Counted from the stretch's first letter, positions 32,861-41,519 are shown. The stretch: DNA of 64,000 bases from Bryobacteraceae bacterium (GCA_025928545.1 JAICJH010000005.1:1-64000); one strand, 5' to 3'. Program-made: numbers and translations. The notes: a model not told the origin generated them from the sequence alone.

Positions 32861-33697
32861 CTATTGCTTAACGAGTTCCACCCGCCGGTTTTGCTCGCGT
32901 CCGGCTTCGACGTTATTGTCGCCCACCGGCTTCGTATCGCCAAAGCCTTTCGTGGTCAGGCGATCAGCCGTGACGCCGCGGCTTACCAGTGCGGCCTTCA
33001 CCGACTCGGCTCTCCCATTTGAAAGTGTCATGTTCGCAGCCTTCGCGCCCACGTTGTCAGTGTGTCCCTGAATCTCGAGGCGCAGGCCTCCGTTGGCCTT
33101 GAGCATGGAAGCAACTTCGTCGAGCAGGGGATCGGAAGCGGGCTGAATCACGGTCTTGCCGGTATCGAACAGGATGCCGTGCAGCGAAATGCTACCTTTG
33201 GCAGCGAGTTGGTCGGCCATTTCACCCGCGGAGACTTCCAGCTTCTGTTTCATGGCGGCGGATTCGATGATCGCCATCATGTATTGTTCCCCGTCATTGT
33301 TAATGGTGAGATGGAGCCATCTTTCTCCCGCACCGAGCGGCATCATCATGGTGGCGCCGCTGTTACCCGGCTCCTGATAGAGCAACTGACCACCCCGTGC
33401 TTTGAATTGATTTGAGTAATTGCGGATAATTTCGAGTGGACTCGCGTGGCGCGCCCCTGCTCCTATGGCGTAGGAAAACTGCCAGCTTTTTCCTTCGACG
33501 GTCTTGCTCTTATCCTCGCCGAGCGGGAAATCAAAGGAATCGAAGTCGGATTCCTTTCCGGAATCCATCGTAAAACCGGGGAAACGCGGAACGTTGGGAT
33601 GGTCTTTCGCCGCATCATCCTGAGCGCGCAGAGGTGTCAGCCACAGGCCTATGGTGCACAGCAGGACTAAGTATTGGGACGATTGGCGAGAGAACAT
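32861..33697 (-). CDS. OmpA-family outer membrane protein
   Basis: A 278-residue protein with a signal peptide (YLVLLCTIGLWLTPLRAQ), an N-terminal periplasmic or outer-membrane part, and a C-terminal OmpA/MotB domain (ISLHGILFDTGKTVIQPASD, LEIQGHTDNVGAKAANMTLS, GFGDTKPVGDNNVEAGREQNRRVEL). The Asp and Arg of GHTDN and NRRVEL contact meso-diaminopimelate in this family, so it tethers peptidoglycan. GGAGG precedes the ATG by eight bases. No lipobox Cys is visible after the signal. It is monocistronic as far as can be seen. Confidence 0.9.
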   Translation of the reverse strand: MFSRQSSQYLVLLCTIGLWLTPLRAQDDAAKDHPNVPRFPGFTMDSGKESDFDSFDFPLGEDKSKTVEGKSWQFSYAIGAGARHASPLEIIRNYSNQFKARGGQLLYQEPGNSGATMMMPLGAGERWLHLTINNDGEQYMMAIIESAAMKQKLEVSAGEMADQLAAKGSISLHGILFDTGKTVIQPASDPLLDEVASMLKANGGLRLEIQGHTDNVGAKAANMTLSNGRAESVKAALVSRGVTADRLTTKGFGDTKPVGDNNVEAGREQNRRVELVKQ

Positions 33698-33843
33698 TGA
33701 ACCGCACCTCCAGACGCGGCAACGTACGGCTATTGTGTTGTTATTAGATCACGTTTCCGGAGGCGTACGAGTGGGTTTAATGGCTTTTGCAAATTCGCCG
33801 ATGATCAGGATCCCGTGCAGGCGCAGACCACTGGCCGCGCAGA

Positions 33844-33849
33844 TAGAAT
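33844..33849 (+). promoter_or_regulatory. -10-like TAGAAT before the 33856 gene
   Basis: TAGAAT (5 of 6 to TATAAT) is followed by six bases and the GTG at 33856. There is no Shine-Dalgarno, so the message is probably leaderless. Confidence 0.5.
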
Positions 33850-33855
33850 GAAACG

Positions 33856-34293
33856 GTGCCAACGTTCGCAACTGCGCGTGATGCGAAGGAGTTCCTGGTT
33901 GATCGCATCGTTATGCAGGCGCAACGCGACGGCGTTTCGTTATCAGACATTGAGCGGAAGATGCTCTACTTCTCCGAGACAGCCTGGACTTTGCCGGACA
34001 TGGCTGAGATCAATGATGAGTTTGGCAGTAGCTGCGACCAGGACGAGTTTGAGAGGAAAATTGCCGGAATCGTCCGCAACATTCAACGCGCGCCGAGGCC
34101 GGATAGCGGCGAGGAGCCGAACTGGAATAGGGCCGTACGCGCTCTTCGCAATGAAGATCACTACCTTCTGGTTCTGATCGACGCCGCTGGAACCGCCCGG
34201 CCACGCGGCGACTTCATAAAACTCGTGCTTACCGGGTTGGTGATTGTAGGGGTCGTCGTCGCAGCAGCTTTGTTCTTCGCCGATCATCCATGA
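33856..34293 (+). CDS. Uncharacterised C-terminally anchored membrane protein
   Basis: A 145-residue protein translated from GTG 33856. The cytoplasmic part (AKEFLVDRIVMQAQRDGVSL, then SDIERKMLYFSETAWTLPDM) is helical and charged. One membrane helix lies at the C-terminus (FIKLVLTGLVIVGVVVAAALFF). I recall similar N-termini (AKEFLVDRI, ERKMLYFSE) in other Acidobacteriota proteins without function. It precedes the HipA module but is separated by an AT-rich promoter region. Confidence 0.65.
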   Translation: MPTFATARDAKEFLVDRIVMQAQRDGVSLSDIERKMLYFSETAWTLPDMAEINDEFGSSCDQDEFERKIAGIVRNIQRAPRPDSGEEPNWNRAVRALRNEDHYLLVLIDAAGTARPRGDFIKLVLTGLVIVGVVVAAALFFADHP

Positions 34294-34346
34294 GGCGAAA
34301 CCCGGACGGTGAGGTCTTGGGCGGTAGATATCATATATTTTATATT

Positions 34347-34399
34347 TTGACCATGACACGTCGTTTTGATAAACTATGTTTCATCAATAGACTTGATGA
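34347..34399 (+). promoter_or_regulatory. hipA promoter with palindromic operator
   Basis: TTGACC (34347-34352), 17 bp, and TAAACT (34370-34375) make a good sigma70-like promoter in an AT-rich patch. TCATCAA (34381-34387) and TTGATGA (34393-34399) form a perfect inverted repeat with a 5-bp spacer around the expected start site. A related imperfect repeat, GATAAAC / GTTTCATC, overlaps the -10. An XRE antitoxin is encoded in the operon and is the likely repressor. Confidence 0.6.
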
Positions 34400-34425
34400 C
34401 TCGGCAGAAATAAAACATTTTTTAT

Positions 34426-35661
34426 ATGGCCGCGGCGCTTTGGGGAAAGGTTTACTACCAAGACAGCTTTGCCGGTGAACTCCGGCAGGAGCCCGGGGGC
34501 CGATGCGTCTTTTCCTACGACGCCGATTATCTCGCCGAAAAACGTCCGCCAATCGCATTCAAGCTTCCTCTTCAAACCGAGCCGCATCGGTGTGAACAGG
34601 GGCTGCATTCTTTTTTTGACAATCTTGTTTCCGAAGGGTGGCTGCGCGATGCGCAGGCGCGCGCACTTAAGATCGACCGGAATAATCGCTTTGCCCTTCT
34701 CCTTGCATTTGGGCATGATTGCGCGGGGGCCGTATCGATTGTTGATCCGGAACCTGCCGGAGAGCCTATCGTCGACCTGGACGATCCCACAGCGACGGCC
34801 GCGCTTGCAAGCCGATCGTCACTCTCCGGGATCCAGCCAAAACTTCTCGCGGTGCAAGAGGACAGGTATGTTCGCCCCGCCCGCAGAGACGAGGTGGCGA
34901 CAATCATTGCAAAGCTTCCTGGCGCGATTCCCGACATCGTAGAGAACGAATTTCTAACCACCACGGCGAACCGGGCACTGCTGCCCGACGATGAAACTGT
35001 GGAGGCCACGATCGGAACGGTGGAAGGCATTGCGGGACGTGCGCTGTTAGTGCGCCGATTCGACCGACGGCCACGAAGCCACTCCAAGATACATTTTGAG
35101 GAATTCAATCAGCTTCTGGGGCGACGCTCGGGCGACGACAAATATGACGCGTCGTACGAAGACATGGCTCAATTCATCCGTACTACACCCGGATGTACAC
35201 CGGTAGACGCATGGCGCCTCTACCGGCGCGTCGTTGTTTGTTTCCTCACCGGCAACACCGACGCGCACCTGAAGAACTTCGCCATGTTTCATACGCCGGA
35301 TGGCTTACGGCTCACGCCCGCCTACGATCTGGTGGCCGCCGCCCTTTACCCCGAATATCGCGTCCTGGCGCTTGCGATCGGCGGTGCGGCAAATCTGGGG
35401 ATAGAAAAGCTCAAGCCTAAGCACGTGATTACGCTCGGCGAGGCGTATGGGCTCAGCAGAGCAGTATTAATCGACGTATTCAAGACACTGGACAATCGTC
35501 GCAGAATTGCCGACAAAGCTGTCGCTGAGGCAGCGAAGAGGATCGGGCAGGAAAGACTCGGGGAACGTTTACTTGAACTCATGGAGCGCAGATGGAACGG
35601 GACTTTCGCATTAACTGGCCCGCTGTTGTTGAAGAAGCAGTCCGGCGACGCCGCAGGATGA
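34426..35661 (+). CDS. hipA: HipA-like serine/threonine kinase toxin
   Basis: A 411-residue HipA-family kinase. The N-terminal subdomain (LWGKVYYQDSFAGELRQ, FFDNLVSEGW) is present. SSLSGIQPKL (131-140) is the autophosphorylation/P-loop segment, IIAKLP holds the ATP Lys163, RRFDR is at 210-214, and the catalytic loop GNTDAHLKNF is at 276-285, followed by metal-binding YDLVA (300-304). HipA in E. coli phosphorylates glutamyl-tRNA synthetase and causes dormancy; the target here is unknown. The order is hipA first, then hipB, with a 70-bp overlap. The start has no Shine-Dalgarno. The lower GC of its 5' flank suggests acquired DNA. Confidence 0.88.
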   Translation: MAAALWGKVYYQDSFAGELRQEPGGRCVFSYDADYLAEKRPPIAFKLPLQTEPHRCEQGLHSFFDNLVSEGWLRDAQARALKIDRNNRFALLLAFGHDCAGAVSIVDPEPAGEPIVDLDDPTATAALASRSSLSGIQPKLLAVQEDRYVRPARRDEVATIIAKLPGAIPDIVENEFLTTTANRALLPDDETVEATIGTVEGIAGRALLVRRFDRRPRSHSKIHFEEFNQLLGRRSGDDKYDASYEDMAQFIRTTPGCTPVDAWRLYRRVVVCFLTGNTDAHLKNFAMFHTPDGLRLTPAYDLVAAALYPEYRVLALAIGGAANLGIEKLKPKHVITLGEAYGLSRAVLIDVFKTLDNRRRIADKAVAEAAKRIGQERLGERLLELMERRWNGTFALTGPLLLKKQSGDAAG

Positions 35662-36062
35662 AGCTCACGCAAAAGCAACTATCGGCGCTCGCTAACGTGA
35701 GTCCGCCGACGGTGTCGCGCTTCGAGCAAAACGCGAAGGACATTCAGCTTTCAACTGTTCTCGCCATTCTCAACGTGGTGGGTATGACAGACAATCGCAC
35801 CTTAGCGTTCGCGGATGAATCATTCCGTCAGGACATCGATAGCGGAACGATCGTGTTTTGGGGGCAGGAAGGAGAAACACGCATCCGCTGCGGAATTTCA
35901 CGACACGCGCTGGCCGACCATTTTTCGGATCGCGGCACGTTGAAGCCGGAGGGCGCATTCAGAAAAAACCGCAGTGAGATCGAAGGGCTGGCGCGAAAAC
36001 AATATCTGACTGGCAAGGTTGAGGCCGATGGTTCGGTTCTCATCAGGACCGAAGACGTTTAG
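35592..36062 (+). CDS. hipB: HipB-like XRE antitoxin with DUF1488-like C-terminal domain
   Basis: A 156-residue protein. Residues 10-70 form a helix-turn-helix of the XRE family (VVEEAVRRRRRMKLTQKQLS then ALANVSPPTVSRFEQ). The C-terminal half (IVFWGQEGETRIRCGISRHA, LADHF, KPEGAFRKNRSEIEGLARKQ) resembles DUF1488. The start ATG 35592 has GGAG five bases upstream and keeps the first helix of the HTH. A second ATG at 35658 overlaps the hipA stop (ATGA) but would remove helix 1. It most likely represses the operon by binding the palindromes before hipA and restrains the kinase. Confidence 0.8.
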   Translation: MERDFRINWPAVVEEAVRRRRRMKLTQKQLSALANVSPPTVSRFEQNAKDIQLSTVLAILNVVGMTDNRTLAFADESFRQDIDSGTIVFWGQEGETRIRCGISRHALADHFSDRGTLKPEGAFRKNRSEIEGLARKQYLTGKVEADGSVLIRTEDV

Positions 36063-36310
36063 CGGAGTTTCCACGAGTTCTTTGCAGCCGCGAATGCTCG
36101 GTCACAGGTGATGGTGATAGATAAGGTTGCAAGACCAGGTGAGAACTGATTGGTTGACGCACTAGAATAATGGGCGATGGGGATAGTCGGAGCACAGTTT
36201 CCGGACAAACGAATGGGGACCTGTTGACGTCCAGAGCTGCGGTCGTTCGCTATACCGCTCCCTTGCGGTCACGGCTCAGAAACGGTACCGTCGTGGCTCG
36301 TCGTTTAGGC
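36063..36310. other. Intergenic region, possible repeat segment
   Basis: No convincing gene. TAGAAT lies at 36163 before an ATG-started 71-codon frame that runs into the sugar isomerase gene on the opposite strand. The part around 36240-36290 translates to RYTAPLRSRLRNG, a phrase I associate with dispersed intergenic repeats of Solibacter-type genomes; only one copy is present here. Confidence 0.3.
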
Positions 36311-37141
36311 TCACAGGCTGCGGACGTACTGCAGGTTCCGGCGCATATCCTCATCCAGAAAGCCGGGGCGGAAATCGGTTTCTAAATTCGCGAAGCCGGT
36401 GAAGCCGATGTCGCGGATGGCCTGCAACACCTCGGCGAACTGGATTTTGCCGTCGCCCAGATAGAGCGGCTTGTCCTTCAGGTGAATCTGGCAGATGCGA
36501 GCCTTGCCCAGCCAGCGGATTTCTTTCACGACATCGTAGCCGCCGATGTTCGTCGAGTTGCCAACGTCGTAGTAGACGAGCACATTGGGGGAGCGGGAAC
36601 GGTCCATGATGCGGACGTTTTCTTCGGCTGAGTTTTCGTCCTCAAGGCCGAGGACGACTCCGGCCTTTTCCGCACCGGGCGCGAGTTCGCGGAGGGCGTC
36701 GCCTACGTAGTTTCTTTCATCCTCCGTTTTGAGGGCATTCTTGCCGAAGAACGGCAGGAGCAGGACCTGAGTTCGGAGCGCCGCGGTGAGACGGATCGAA
36801 TCGGACACCCATCGGACGGCGAGCTTGTCGTTCTTCAGCGCGTTCACGTGCAGCATGTCGACGCAGGTACCGTCGATGGGTAATTTATTTTCGGCGGAGA
36901 GTTTGAGGTAAGCCGCAATAGTGGCGGGATCGTCCGCGGGGAGATGGCCATCGATCAGCTTCTGGCCGAAGGAGACCTGAATTCCGTCGAAGCCAAGTTT
37001 GGCGGCAAGCGGGACGGAGTCGGGTTTAGCGGTGAGCTTCAGGTTCCAGTCGGTGATGCCGATGCGAAGACGCTCGCCTGCCGCGAAGCCGGGGAACGGC
37101 GCTGCAAGTCCGGCGGCGATCAGGGATCTGCGGGTCAACAT
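36311..37141 (-). CDS. Exported sugar phosphate isomerase/epimerase-like TIM barrel protein
   Basis: A 276-residue protein of the xylose isomerase-like/AP endonuclease 2 superfamily: RIGITDWNLKL, GFDGIQVSFG, VLGLEDENSAEE, VYYDVGNSTN and ICQIHLKDKP, with the expected metal-ligand Glu, Asp and His. The N-terminus MLTRRSLIAAGLAAPFPGFAA is Tat- or Sec-type. Such exported barrels are common in Acidobacteriota and Planctomycetes; the sugar is unknown. Its start is one base from the stop of the gamma-glutamyltranspeptidase gene, so it is the second gene of that operon. Confidence 0.87.
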   Translation of the reverse strand: MLTRRSLIAAGLAAPFPGFAAGERLRIGITDWNLKLTAKPDSVPLAAKLGFDGIQVSFGQKLIDGHLPADDPATIAAYLKLSAENKLPIDGTCVDMLHVNALKNDKLAVRWVSDSIRLTAALRTQVLLLPFFGKNALKTEDERNYVGDALRELAPGAEKAGVVLGLEDENSAEENVRIMDRSRSPNVLVYYDVGNSTNIGGYDVVKEIRWLGKARICQIHLKDKPLYLGDGKIQFAEVLQAIRDIGFTGFANLETDFRPGFLDEDMRRNLQYVRSL

Positions 37142-37142
37142 G

Positions 37143-38825
37143 CTAGTGGCTCAGCGGCTCGGGGACCGCTGCGCCGTCGGCCCGGGGATCGGACGCGGCG
37201 AAGTTGGTGTTGGTGGCGGCATCGTGCAGGATGGCCTGGCCGCGGCCCATCTCCTGCGTGTATTCGCGGCGAATGGCGAGTTGATGGCCGCGTTCGGAAA
37301 GCAGCTGGAGAGTTTCGGCGCCGACGCGCGATTCGATGGACACGTCGCAGCCATCGGCGGATCGCTTGGTGAAACGCGGCGCTTCGAGAGCGGCCTGGAT
37401 GTTCATGCCGTAGTCAACGATGTTCGAGACGAACTGGGCGTGCGCGAGCGGCTGGTTGGCGCCGCCCATGATGCCAAACGCGATGCGGGATTGGGCCTTT
37501 TCCATAAACGCGGGGATGATGGTGTGGAAGGGGCGCTTGCCACCGGCCAGCACGTTGGGCGAAGCGGGGTCGAGCGAGAAGCCGGCGGCGCGGTCATGCA
37601 GTTCGAAGCCCATGCCATCCACGGTGACACCGGAGCCGAAGATCTGAGAGACACTTTGAATCCAACTGGCCATGTTGCCGTCACGATCGACAACGGTGAG
37701 ATAAGTGGTGTCGCCGGAAATGACGTGGCCGGGAGGAACGCTGCAGTTGGCATGGCGCCCGTCGATGAGGGCGGCGCGCTGCTGCGCCCATTCTTTCGAG
37801 AGAAGTTTACCGACGGGAATATCGTAAGTGTGCGGGTCGGCATCATAGCGGCGAAGATCGGAGTAAGCGAGCTTCATGGCCTCAATGCGTTCGTGAACTT
37901 CGGGCGCGCTGGAAGAGTCGGCTGCGGCCGGGCTGGTGCCCATGATGTTGAGCATTTCGAGCGCGGCCATGCCCTGACCATTGGGCGGCAGTTCGAGGAC
38001 GCGCCAGCCGCGATAGTCGGTTGAGATGGGAGTGACCCATTCGGGGGTGAAAGCGGCGAGATCTTCGCCGGTCATGACGCCGCCGAGACGCTGGGATGTT
38101 TTGAGAATCGCCTGGGCGATGGGCCCTTTATAGAAGGCGGCAGCGCCCTGTTCGGCGATCATTTTGTATGCGCGGGCGAGATCGGGATTACGGAAGAGTT
38201 GTCCGGTTTCGGGCACTTTCCCGCCGGGGAGAAAGACGCGCACGGATTCGGGATTGGCGCGGAGGCGTTCGAGACCGCTATCGATGAGCCAGGCTTCGCG
38301 AATAATTTCCGTCACCGGGTAGCCTTTTTCGGCATAAGTGATGGCGTCGGCGAAGAGATCTTTCCAGGGGAGCTTGCCGAAGCGCTCGTGCATTTTGGCC
38401 CAGCCCGCGACTGCGCCAGGAACCGTGACGCTGTTGATTCCGCCGAGCGGCATTTCTTTCAGACCTTTGCTTGTGATGACGGCGGGGGTGAGGGCGCGCG
38501 GGGCGGGTCCGGAGGAATTCAGGCCGACGTACTGGCTGGTCTTGGCGTCCCAGTAGAGAGCGAAGAGGTCTCCGCCGGGGCCATCCATCATGGGTTCGAC
38601 GACGCCGAGGACGGCGTTGGCGGCAATGGCCGCGTCGGCAGCGCTACCTCCGCGCGCGAGGATTCCGACGGCGGTTTGGGAGGCGAGGATCTGGCTGGTG
38701 GCCGCGATGCCGTTCTGCGTAATGACCATGGAACGCCCGTAGGCGCGGCCCATATCCGGATAATCCTGGGCGAATACGCAGGCGGCTGACAGGATGATGC
38801 CGAGGAGTAAGGACGCTGATCTCAT
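37143..38825 (-). CDS. ggt: Gamma-glutamyltranspeptidase
   Basis: A 560-residue exported enzyme (signal peptide LLLGIILSAACVFAQ). It shows GGSAADAAIAANAVLGVVEP, DGPGGDLFALYWD, the autoprocessing and nucleophile region SGDTTYLTVVDRDGN with the catalytic Thr at about residue 375, and FGIMGGANQPLAHAQ. GGT is made as a proenzyme, cuts itself before the Thr, and hydrolyses or transfers the gamma-glutamyl group of glutathione and other gamma-glutamyl peptides in the periplasm. The ATG has TACAAT eight bases upstream and is probably leaderless. It is divergent from the S9 peptidase gene, 33 bp away. Confidence 0.92.
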   Translation of the reverse strand: MRSASLLLGIILSAACVFAQDYPDMGRAYGRSMVITQNGIAATSQILASQTAVGILARGGSAADAAIAANAVLGVVEPMMDGPGGDLFALYWDAKTSQYVGLNSSGPAPRALTPAVITSKGLKEMPLGGINSVTVPGAVAGWAKMHERFGKLPWKDLFADAITYAEKGYPVTEIIREAWLIDSGLERLRANPESVRVFLPGGKVPETGQLFRNPDLARAYKMIAEQGAAAFYKGPIAQAILKTSQRLGGVMTGEDLAAFTPEWVTPISTDYRGWRVLELPPNGQGMAALEMLNIMGTSPAAADSSSAPEVHERIEAMKLAYSDLRRYDADPHTYDIPVGKLLSKEWAQQRAALIDGRHANCSVPPGHVISGDTTYLTVVDRDGNMASWIQSVSQIFGSGVTVDGMGFELHDRAAGFSLDPASPNVLAGGKRPFHTIIPAFMEKAQSRIAFGIMGGANQPLAHAQFVSNIVDYGMNIQAALEAPRFTKRSADGCDVSIESRVGAETLQLLSERGHQLAIRREYTQEMGRGQAILHDAATNTNFAASDPRADGAAVPEPLSH

Positions 38826-38833
38826 TCAATGGG

Positions 38834-38852
38834 ATTGTACATCCTTTAGACT
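38834..38852. promoter_or_regulatory. Two back-to-back -10 elements in a 33-bp divergent region
   Basis: On the minus strand TACAAT (38839-38834) ends eight bases before the ggt ATG. On the plus strand TAGACT (38847-38852) ends six bases before the S9 peptidase ATG. No Shine-Dalgarno serves either gene. Two leaderless transcripts are inferred. Confidence 0.5.
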
Positions 38853-38858
38853 GAAGCC

Positions 38859-40922
38859 ATGCGGCGATTACTGGTACTGGCCTTTGCCTTCGCGTGGGCG
38901 GTTTCGGCGAAGACATTTACTTTGGAGCAGGTGCTGTCGGCTCCGTTTCCTTCGGACCTGGTGGCTGCGCCAGGCGGCGGAGCGGTGGCGTGGCTGCTGA
39001 ATGAGCGCGGGGCGCGGAATGTCTGGTATGCCGCGGCGCCGGATTTCAAGGGCGTCCGGCTGACTTCGTGGACCGCGGACGACGGGCAAGACGTCGGCGA
39101 ACTGAAGATTACGCGGGACGGCAAGTCGGTGGTGTTTGTGCGCGGCGGGGACCTGGAGTATCCCTCGCAGGGGAATCCGAATCCGGCTTCGGACCCGGCA
39201 GGTGTGAGCCAGGATATCTGGATTGCGACGCCCGGGTCGGCCGCGAAGAAGATTGCGCAGGGGCATTCGCCCGTTGTGTCGCAGGGACGAATTGCGTTTT
39301 TGCGTGGTGGGCAGGCGTGGGTGGCGTCGCTGGATGGCAGCTCGGTTTCGCAATTGCTGCAGGCGCGTAGCGGAGTTACGGCGGATGAACTTCAATGGTC
39401 GCCCGATGGAACGAAGCTGGCGTTTGTGAGCGACCGGGGGAACCACAGGATTATCGAGGTTTATGATTTTGCGACGAAGGCTGTCACGTACCTGGATCCG
39501 AGCGTGGATCGCGACCGCAGTCCTGTGTGGTCGAGCGATGGAAAGCAGGTGGCTTTCATTCGGGAGTTTCAGACTACGGGAAGCGGGCGGGGTCCGAAGC
39601 GGAGCACGAGTGAGCCGTGGGCGATTCGGGTGGCGAATGTTGCGGACGGAACGGCGCGGCAGGTGTGGCGCGCGGATGCGGGAGCGGGTAGCGTGTTTAA
39701 GGAGGTCGTCGCGGAGACGCAGTTGTTCTGGAGCGCGGGCGGACGGATTGTCTTTCCGTGGGAGAAGGACGGATGGCTGCATTTATATTCCGTGGCGGAT
39801 GGCGGCGGCGCTGTGGCGCTCTTGACGCCTGGCGATTTCGAGGTGGAGCATGTCTCGTATACCGGGGACGGCAAAGAGGCCGTGTATTCATCGAATCAGG
39901 GCGATATCGATCGGCGGCATGTCTGGCGGGTCGCGGTGAATGGGGGACCGGCTCGCGCGGTCACCAGTGGCGAGGGTCTGGAATGGGCTCCGGTGGGCGT
40001 CGCGGGGGGCCTGGCATATTTGCATTCCGATGCGCGGAAGCCAGCGCGGGCCGCTGTTCGGATTGGCTCGGCGGAGCGGGATCTGGCGCCTGAAACCGTG
40101 CCTGCGGAATTTCCCACGGATTCGCTGGTGGTGCCGCAACAGGTGATTTATTCGTCGCCGGACGGGTTGTCGATTCATGGGCAACTGTTTTTGCCGGCGG
40201 ATCTGAAGGCGGGCGAAAAGCGTCCGGCGCTGGTGTTTATACATGGGGGGCCGCGGCGCGAGATGCTGCTCGGGTGGCATTCGATGGGGTATTACAACAA
40301 CGCGTACGGGATGAATCAGTATCTGGCGAATCAGGGTTATATTGTGCTGTCGATCAATTATCGGAGCGGGATCGGGTATGGGTTGAATTTTCGGGAGGCG
40401 CTGAATTTCGGCGCGGCGGGCGGTAGCGAGTTTGCCGATGTGGAAGGCGCCGGGTTGTATCTGCGGGGGCGGCCGGATGTGGATGGGGCGCGGATCGGGT
40501 TGTGGGGCGGGAGCTACGGCGGATATCTGACGGCGATGGGCCTGGCGCGGGCGTCGGATTTGTTTAAGGCTGGGGTGGACTTTCATGGAGTGCACGACTG
40601 GAATATCGAGCGACCGATCAGCGGGCCTTTGAAAGGGACGGTTGAGGCCGCGGCTGAGCTGGAGACGGCCGCGCATGTTGCGTTTGAAGCTTCGCCGATG
40701 GCTTCGATGAAGACGTGGCGGTCGCCGGTGTTGCTGATTCACGGGGACGACGACAGGAATGTCGCATTCGCGGAGACGGTTCGGTTAGCCGCGGAATTAC
40801 GGGCGCAGGGCGTGTATTTCGAACAGTTGATTTTGCCGGATGAAATTCACGGCTTTTTGCGGCGGGCCTCGTGGCTGCGGGCTTATGCGGCTACGGTGGA
40901 TTTCTTCAAGCGGAAATTGTAG
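38859..40922 (+). CDS. S9 family prolyl oligopeptidase
   Basis: A 687-residue secreted peptidase. After the signal peptide (LVLAFAFAWAVSAKTF) a seven-bladed propeller with WD40-like/PD40 strands (LQWSPDGTKLAFVSDRG, SPVWSSDGKQVAFIRE) covers residues 30-430. The alpha/beta-hydrolase domain has the catalytic Ser in GGSYGGYLT, Asp in HGDDDRNVAF and His in HGFLRRA. S9 enzymes release dipeptides or acyl-peptides, so it should degrade peptides in the periplasm, matching the neighbouring ggt. The last Lys/Leu residues end 20 bp before the convergent Uma2 gene. Confidence 0.93.
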   Translation: MRRLLVLAFAFAWAVSAKTFTLEQVLSAPFPSDLVAAPGGGAVAWLLNERGARNVWYAAAPDFKGVRLTSWTADDGQDVGELKITRDGKSVVFVRGGDLEYPSQGNPNPASDPAGVSQDIWIATPGSAAKKIAQGHSPVVSQGRIAFLRGGQAWVASLDGSSVSQLLQARSGVTADELQWSPDGTKLAFVSDRGNHRIIEVYDFATKAVTYLDPSVDRDRSPVWSSDGKQVAFIREFQTTGSGRGPKRSTSEPWAIRVANVADGTARQVWRADAGAGSVFKEVVAETQLFWSAGGRIVFPWEKDGWLHLYSVADGGGAVALLTPGDFEVEHVSYTGDGKEAVYSSNQGDIDRRHVWRVAVNGGPARAVTSGEGLEWAPVGVAGGLAYLHSDARKPARAAVRIGSAERDLAPETVPAEFPTDSLVVPQQVIYSSPDGLSIHGQLFLPADLKAGEKRPALVFIHGGPRREMLLGWHSMGYYNNAYGMNQYLANQGYIVLSINYRSGIGYGLNFREALNFGAAGGSEFADVEGAGLYLRGRPDVDGARIGLWGGSYGGYLTAMGLARASDLFKAGVDFHGVHDWNIERPISGPLKGTVEAAAELETAAHVAFEASPMASMKTWRSPVLLIHGDDDRNVAFAETVRLAAELRAQGVYFEQLILPDEIHGFLRRASWLRAYAATVDFFKRKL

Positions 40923-40942
40923 CGGCTTTGCGTGCGCCGGAA

Positions 40943-41503
40943 CTAAATGAAGAACGCGTTGACGGGCACGCTGAAGCCGGGCAGAACGCGGCAGGTGAGT
41001 TGCTGGTCCTGCTGGACATTCTCACTGAAAACGAGATGGGCCGCCGCGTCTCTGCGATATATTTCCATGCTGCGATTGAGCGGATCGGCGATCCAGTATT
41101 CGTCGACTCCCCGGGCGGCATAGAGGGCGAGTTTTACATGCCGGTCGCGACGTTCATTGGAGGCGCCTGGCGACAGAATCTCGATGACGACTTCCGGCGC
41201 GGCATGAAAGCGGCCCGCCGCGGTCGCCTTTCGCATCCTCTCTTCGGTTGCGAAGACGAGATCGGGAATTACGCCGTTATGATCGTCGAAGATCACTCCG
41301 ACACCGGGAAGAATCTCGCCGATTGGATGCGCGCGCAGATAATCGTTGAAGGCGATCGCAATTCGAAACAACATTCTCTGATGAATAACGGTGGGCGCGC
41401 TGGAGACGTACAGTTCTCCATCGATCAACTCATAGCGGTTGCCATCGTCGGGCATGGATTCCACGTCGGCGTTGGTCAGGCGAAAATCGGCTGCGGTACT
41501 CAT
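40943..41503 (-). CDS. Uma2 family restriction-like nuclease
   Basis: From ATG 41503 the product has 186 residues (MSTAADFRLTNADVES). It has the Uma2/DUF820 core: DGNRYELIDGELYVSSAP, IPDLVF with Asp81, and PEVVIEILSP with the Glu of the PD-(D/E)XK-like site, then the ERRDRHVKLALYAARGVDEYWI stretch. These nuclease-like proteins are expanded in cyanobacteria and Acidobacteriota and their target is unknown. A longer in-frame start at 41572 would overlap the LRR gene. The gene follows the small LRR gene with a 16-bp gap. Confidence 0.88.
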   Translation of the reverse strand: MSTAADFRLTNADVESMPDDGNRYELIDGELYVSSAPTVIHQRMLFRIAIAFNDYLRAHPIGEILPGVGVIFDDHNGVIPDLVFATEERMRKATAAGRFHAAPEVVIEILSPGASNERRDRHVKLALYAARGVDEYWIADPLNRSMEIYRRDAAAHLVFSENVQQDQQLTCRVLPGFSVPVNAFFI

Positions 41504-41519
41504 GGTCAACAACTCTGTG

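Noticed and set aside
36170-36385. Small 71-codon gene with TAGAAT upstream
   Set aside because: It runs into the sugar isomerase gene on the opposite strand and its RYTAPLRSRLRNG phrase looks like translated repeat rather than a gene.
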